The notes beneath the pieces were generated by a model that searched no databases, was not told where the DNA came from, and worked only from the letters and a program-made list of their open reading frames with translations. Shown piece after piece: positions 62,475 to 64,000 of a stretch of 64,000 nucleotides of DNA. This DNA is from an uncultured Saprospiraceae bacterium (GTDB lineage: Bacteria > Bacteroidota > Bacteroidia > Chitinophagales > Saprospiraceae). Position 1 is the first letter of the stretch. The number at the start of each line of letters is the position of its first letter. The stretch is from the NCBI GenBank assembly GCA_937872385.1, contig CALMSO010000027.1, positions 202,118 to 266,117 of the forward strand, in the 5' to 3' direction. A program made the translations under genes and the position numbers.

Positions 62475-62810
62475 TCATTCCCACTCCGTATCATCTATAG
62501 GTGCCTGCCGGTACTGCTGCTTCGTAAGAATCCGCTGCTGCTGCCGCTCCAGCACCAAGCGCGCCAATGCTAGCTGCGCCGGCTCCGCGTGCCCCGGCGA
62601 CAATGCCCGATTCACCTTCCGCTCATCAATATCGAGCCGATACATCAAGCTGAGCAAAAACTCCAACCGATGATCAATCAAATACGCGATATGCTCCGAG
62701 AGCAGCGCCAGCAGTTGCGCCTCGTCGAGCACCTCCTCGATGGGTGCCAGCTCAAAATCCCGGACAATCAGCGCCTGGGGAGTACCCTCCGGTGTATTTG
62801 GATTAGTCAT
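62475..62810 (-). CDS. Small helical protein, unrecognised
   Basis: The 111-residue product is mostly helical and acidic, with no signal or membrane segment: EVLDEAQLLALLSEHIAYLIDHRLEFLLSLMYRLDIDERKVNRALSPGHAEPAQLALARLVLERQQQR. The sequence looks conserved in type (LMYRLDIDE... then LA.LVLERQ), with a possible helix-turn-helix-like fold. Codon use is that of the chromosome, and the antisense frame is less plausible. No function can be given. Confidence 0.7.
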   Translation of the reverse strand: MTNPNTPEGTPQALIVRDFELAPIEEVLDEAQLLALLSEHIAYLIDHRLEFLLSLMYRLDIDERKVNRALSPGHAEPAQLALARLVLERQQQRILTKQQYRQAPIDDTEWE

Positions 62811-62978
62811 ACGCAGCGCGGTAAGTTTGCCAATACCGCCGCCTAAATTTACAACATTTTAGCTACAGTACCCGCGCCCGGGCCCGCCGCTACACCCATG
62901 CGCTTAAAAAAAATGCGTAATGTAATAAAAAACAGCAATTTACACTTGCTTTTTTATGTAGGATACCTGTATGTTTGA

Positions 62979-63200
62979 AACGGTATTGAAAGGAATACAA
63001 ACCCCAATAAAGGCAACGACCTGCGCTACATTCAGCACCTACTGGGGCACAACTCGAGCAAGACCACCGAAATCTATACCCACATAACCCAACACAAAAA
63101 AGCACAACTGCGAAGCCCTTTGGAGTTTTTGCCTATAAAAATCCCCGCCCAGGACTTGCCACCAAAAGAAAAAAACGCTAAATTAAACCCCGATACATAA
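62979..63200 (+). pseudogene. Tyrosine recombinase/integrase, C-terminal remnant 3
   Basis: The frame is open from a TGA at 62976-62978 to TAA at 63198-63200 and reads DLRYIQHLLGHNSSKTTEIYTH, then AQLRSPLEFL, the same C-terminal catalytic block as remnant 1. The N-terminal two thirds are gone. From 63018 to 63239 it aligns without gaps to 38896-38675 with only a handful of differences. It points toward the downstream membrane-protein gene. The gap 62811-62978 holds a stretch shared with remnant 2. Confidence 0.85.
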
Positions 63201-63203
63201 GGT

Positions 63204-63240
63204 GTATAAACGCCATATGGCGTTTGTACAAATGTTAGCG
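63204..63240 (+). promoter_or_regulatory. attI-like insertion point: palindrome and core GTTAGCG, locus 3
   Basis: A 26-base palindrome with one mismatched pair (63204-63229), centred on CGCCATATGGCG, follows the remnant, and GTTAGCG lies at 63234-63240. It is the same layout as locus 1. Confidence 0.6.
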
Positions 63241-63285
63241 GTAAATAAGAAGGTAACAAGAATAAACAATTTAAAACAAAACAAA

Positions 63286-63912
63286 ATGGAAAATCAAAAC
63301 GACAAATGGGTAAGAACTTTTAAAAAGCGATTGCCCATGCTGGCCTTAGTTGCGCCATTATGCTTTTTTATTGCATCGGTGGTAAGGGCATTTGGAATTG
63401 GAACGCTTCCGGGAGAACTTTTCTGGGTCAGTTCATACGAAGGCCTGATTATGACAATTGGTGTTCCTTTTTTTGTGGCCACTTTCATTTTCATTGGGCA
63501 AAAAATTGCCGAGCGGTCTCCCAACACAGGAATTGTGGTAACGGTACTGGGTGTTTTGGGTGCAGCCTTTATTGCCTTTATTTCTGGTTTTCGAGCGTTA
63601 TCCGCAGGTTTGGTGGCTTCAGGGATGGACCCGAAGGCGATCAATGATGGATTTGAATCGGAAGCCACTCTGATTTGGTTGTCGGGACTATTGCTGTATA
63701 ATTTTTGCTTTTTCTTCGCCTGGATCATTGCAGGGGTAGCGATCATGAGAAGAAAAATAGCACCCTGGTGGGTCGGATTGGCTTTTATATTATCTATCCC
63801 ATCCCTTATAACTGCCCAAGCCCTGTATTATAATCTGGAAATATTCTGGCCGCTTGCTTTAGGTCTATGGTTATTGGGCGTTTGGGGGCTGGTCAAGTTT
63901 GGCAACAAATGA
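63286..63912 (+). CDS. Multi-pass membrane protein, possible first cassette of locus 3
   Basis: The product is 208 residues from ATG 63286 (MENQNDKWVRTFKKRLP). A longer ORF reaches to GTG 63202 across the palindrome and is unlikely. Six hydrophobic segments follow (for example MLALVAPLCFFIASVV, GLIMTIGVPFFVATFIFIG, TVLGVLGAAFIAFIS, LLLYNFCFFFAWIIAGVAI). I do not recognise a family with certainty; it resembles DUF4386-like small membrane proteins. It starts 52 bases after the GTTAGCG core, as the genes of locus 1 do, so it is probably a cassette gene. No attC-like site is seen before the window ends at 64000. Confidence 0.75.
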   Translation: MENQNDKWVRTFKKRLPMLALVAPLCFFIASVVRAFGIGTLPGELFWVSSYEGLIMTIGVPFFVATFIFIGQKIAERSPNTGIVVTVLGVLGAAFIAFISGFRALSAGLVASGMDPKAINDGFESEATLIWLSGLLLYNFCFFFAWIIAGVAIMRRKIAPWWVGLAFILSIPSLITAQALYYNLEIFWPLALGLWLLGVWGLVKFGNK

Positions 63913-64000
63913 GAGAGTCAAAAGTCCATTTTTTGATTAAAAGAATCGGTAGTGTTACAGAATGTATGCTGATTTTAGGCAGCATTTTTCAAGTGAATAT

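Overview
The window is from the chromosome of a Bacteroidota bacterium, most likely of the Saprospiria/Lewinella-Haliscomenobacter kind (an inference from gene content). The signs are SusC/SusD, a TonB receptor paired with a DUF4249 lipoprotein, several type IX secretion (T9SS) sorting domains of both types A and B, a PorP/SprF protein, GTP-dependent PEP carboxykinase, and promoters of the form TTG-N19-TAnnTTTG. No rRNA, tRNA or CRISPR array was recognised.

Layout. 1-5.8 kb: the end of a TonB-dependent receptor, its DUF4249 partner, and a large T9SS-secreted repeat protein. 6-10 kb: glycyl-tRNA synthetase and PEP carboxykinase. 10-29 kb: a carbohydrate-utilisation region. It holds a secreted GH2/GH5-like hydrolase, a lipoprotein, two tandem ~1100-residue VCBS/FG-GAP + ASPIC-UnbV lipoproteins, SusC, SusD, a PKD lipoprotein and a GH31 enzyme. 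29-34 kb: a small outer-membrane protein, RuvB, isocitrate dehydrogenase and an unrecognised secreted protein. 39-44 kb: sugar isomerase, DUF1761, Gfo/Idh/MocA oxidoreductase and GlgE. 46-57 kb: DUF1697, then a T9SS type-B module (SprB-repeat giant protein, PD40/OmpA protein, PorP/SprF protein). 58-63 kb: a beta-helix protein, methyltransferase, Kbp-like LysM protein, RecO, a lipocalin-like protein and a small hypothetical.

The most interesting content is a set of integron-like gene-cassette loci. In locus 1 (about 34.3-38.9 kb) five AT-rich minus-strand genes (HD hydrolase, DUF1648, DUF4303, a small membrane protein, a serine hydrolase) and one ORF-less mini-cassette are separated by imperfect palindromes. 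Four of these are 132-135 bp and one is 153 bp, each bounded by an AAC...GTT core pair. For several cassettes the first ~10 bases are the exact reverse complement of the bases that open that cassette's own 3' palindrome, as expected for integron cassettes with attC sites. Locus 2 (44.2-46.1 kb) has one AlbA_2/Schlafen-type cassette, and locus 3 (63.0-63.9 kb) at least one membrane-protein gene. Each locus is headed by the 3' remnant of a tyrosine recombinase. In loci 1 and 3 the remnant is followed by a 26-bp palindrome and a GTTAGC core, a plausible attI-like insertion point. No intact integrase is in the window, so these look like integrase-less cassette clusters (CALIN-like) or degraded platforms.

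Starts were moved inward from the longest ORF where a signal peptide, family N-terminus or ATG supported it. Antisense and out-of-frame shadow ORFs were left out.
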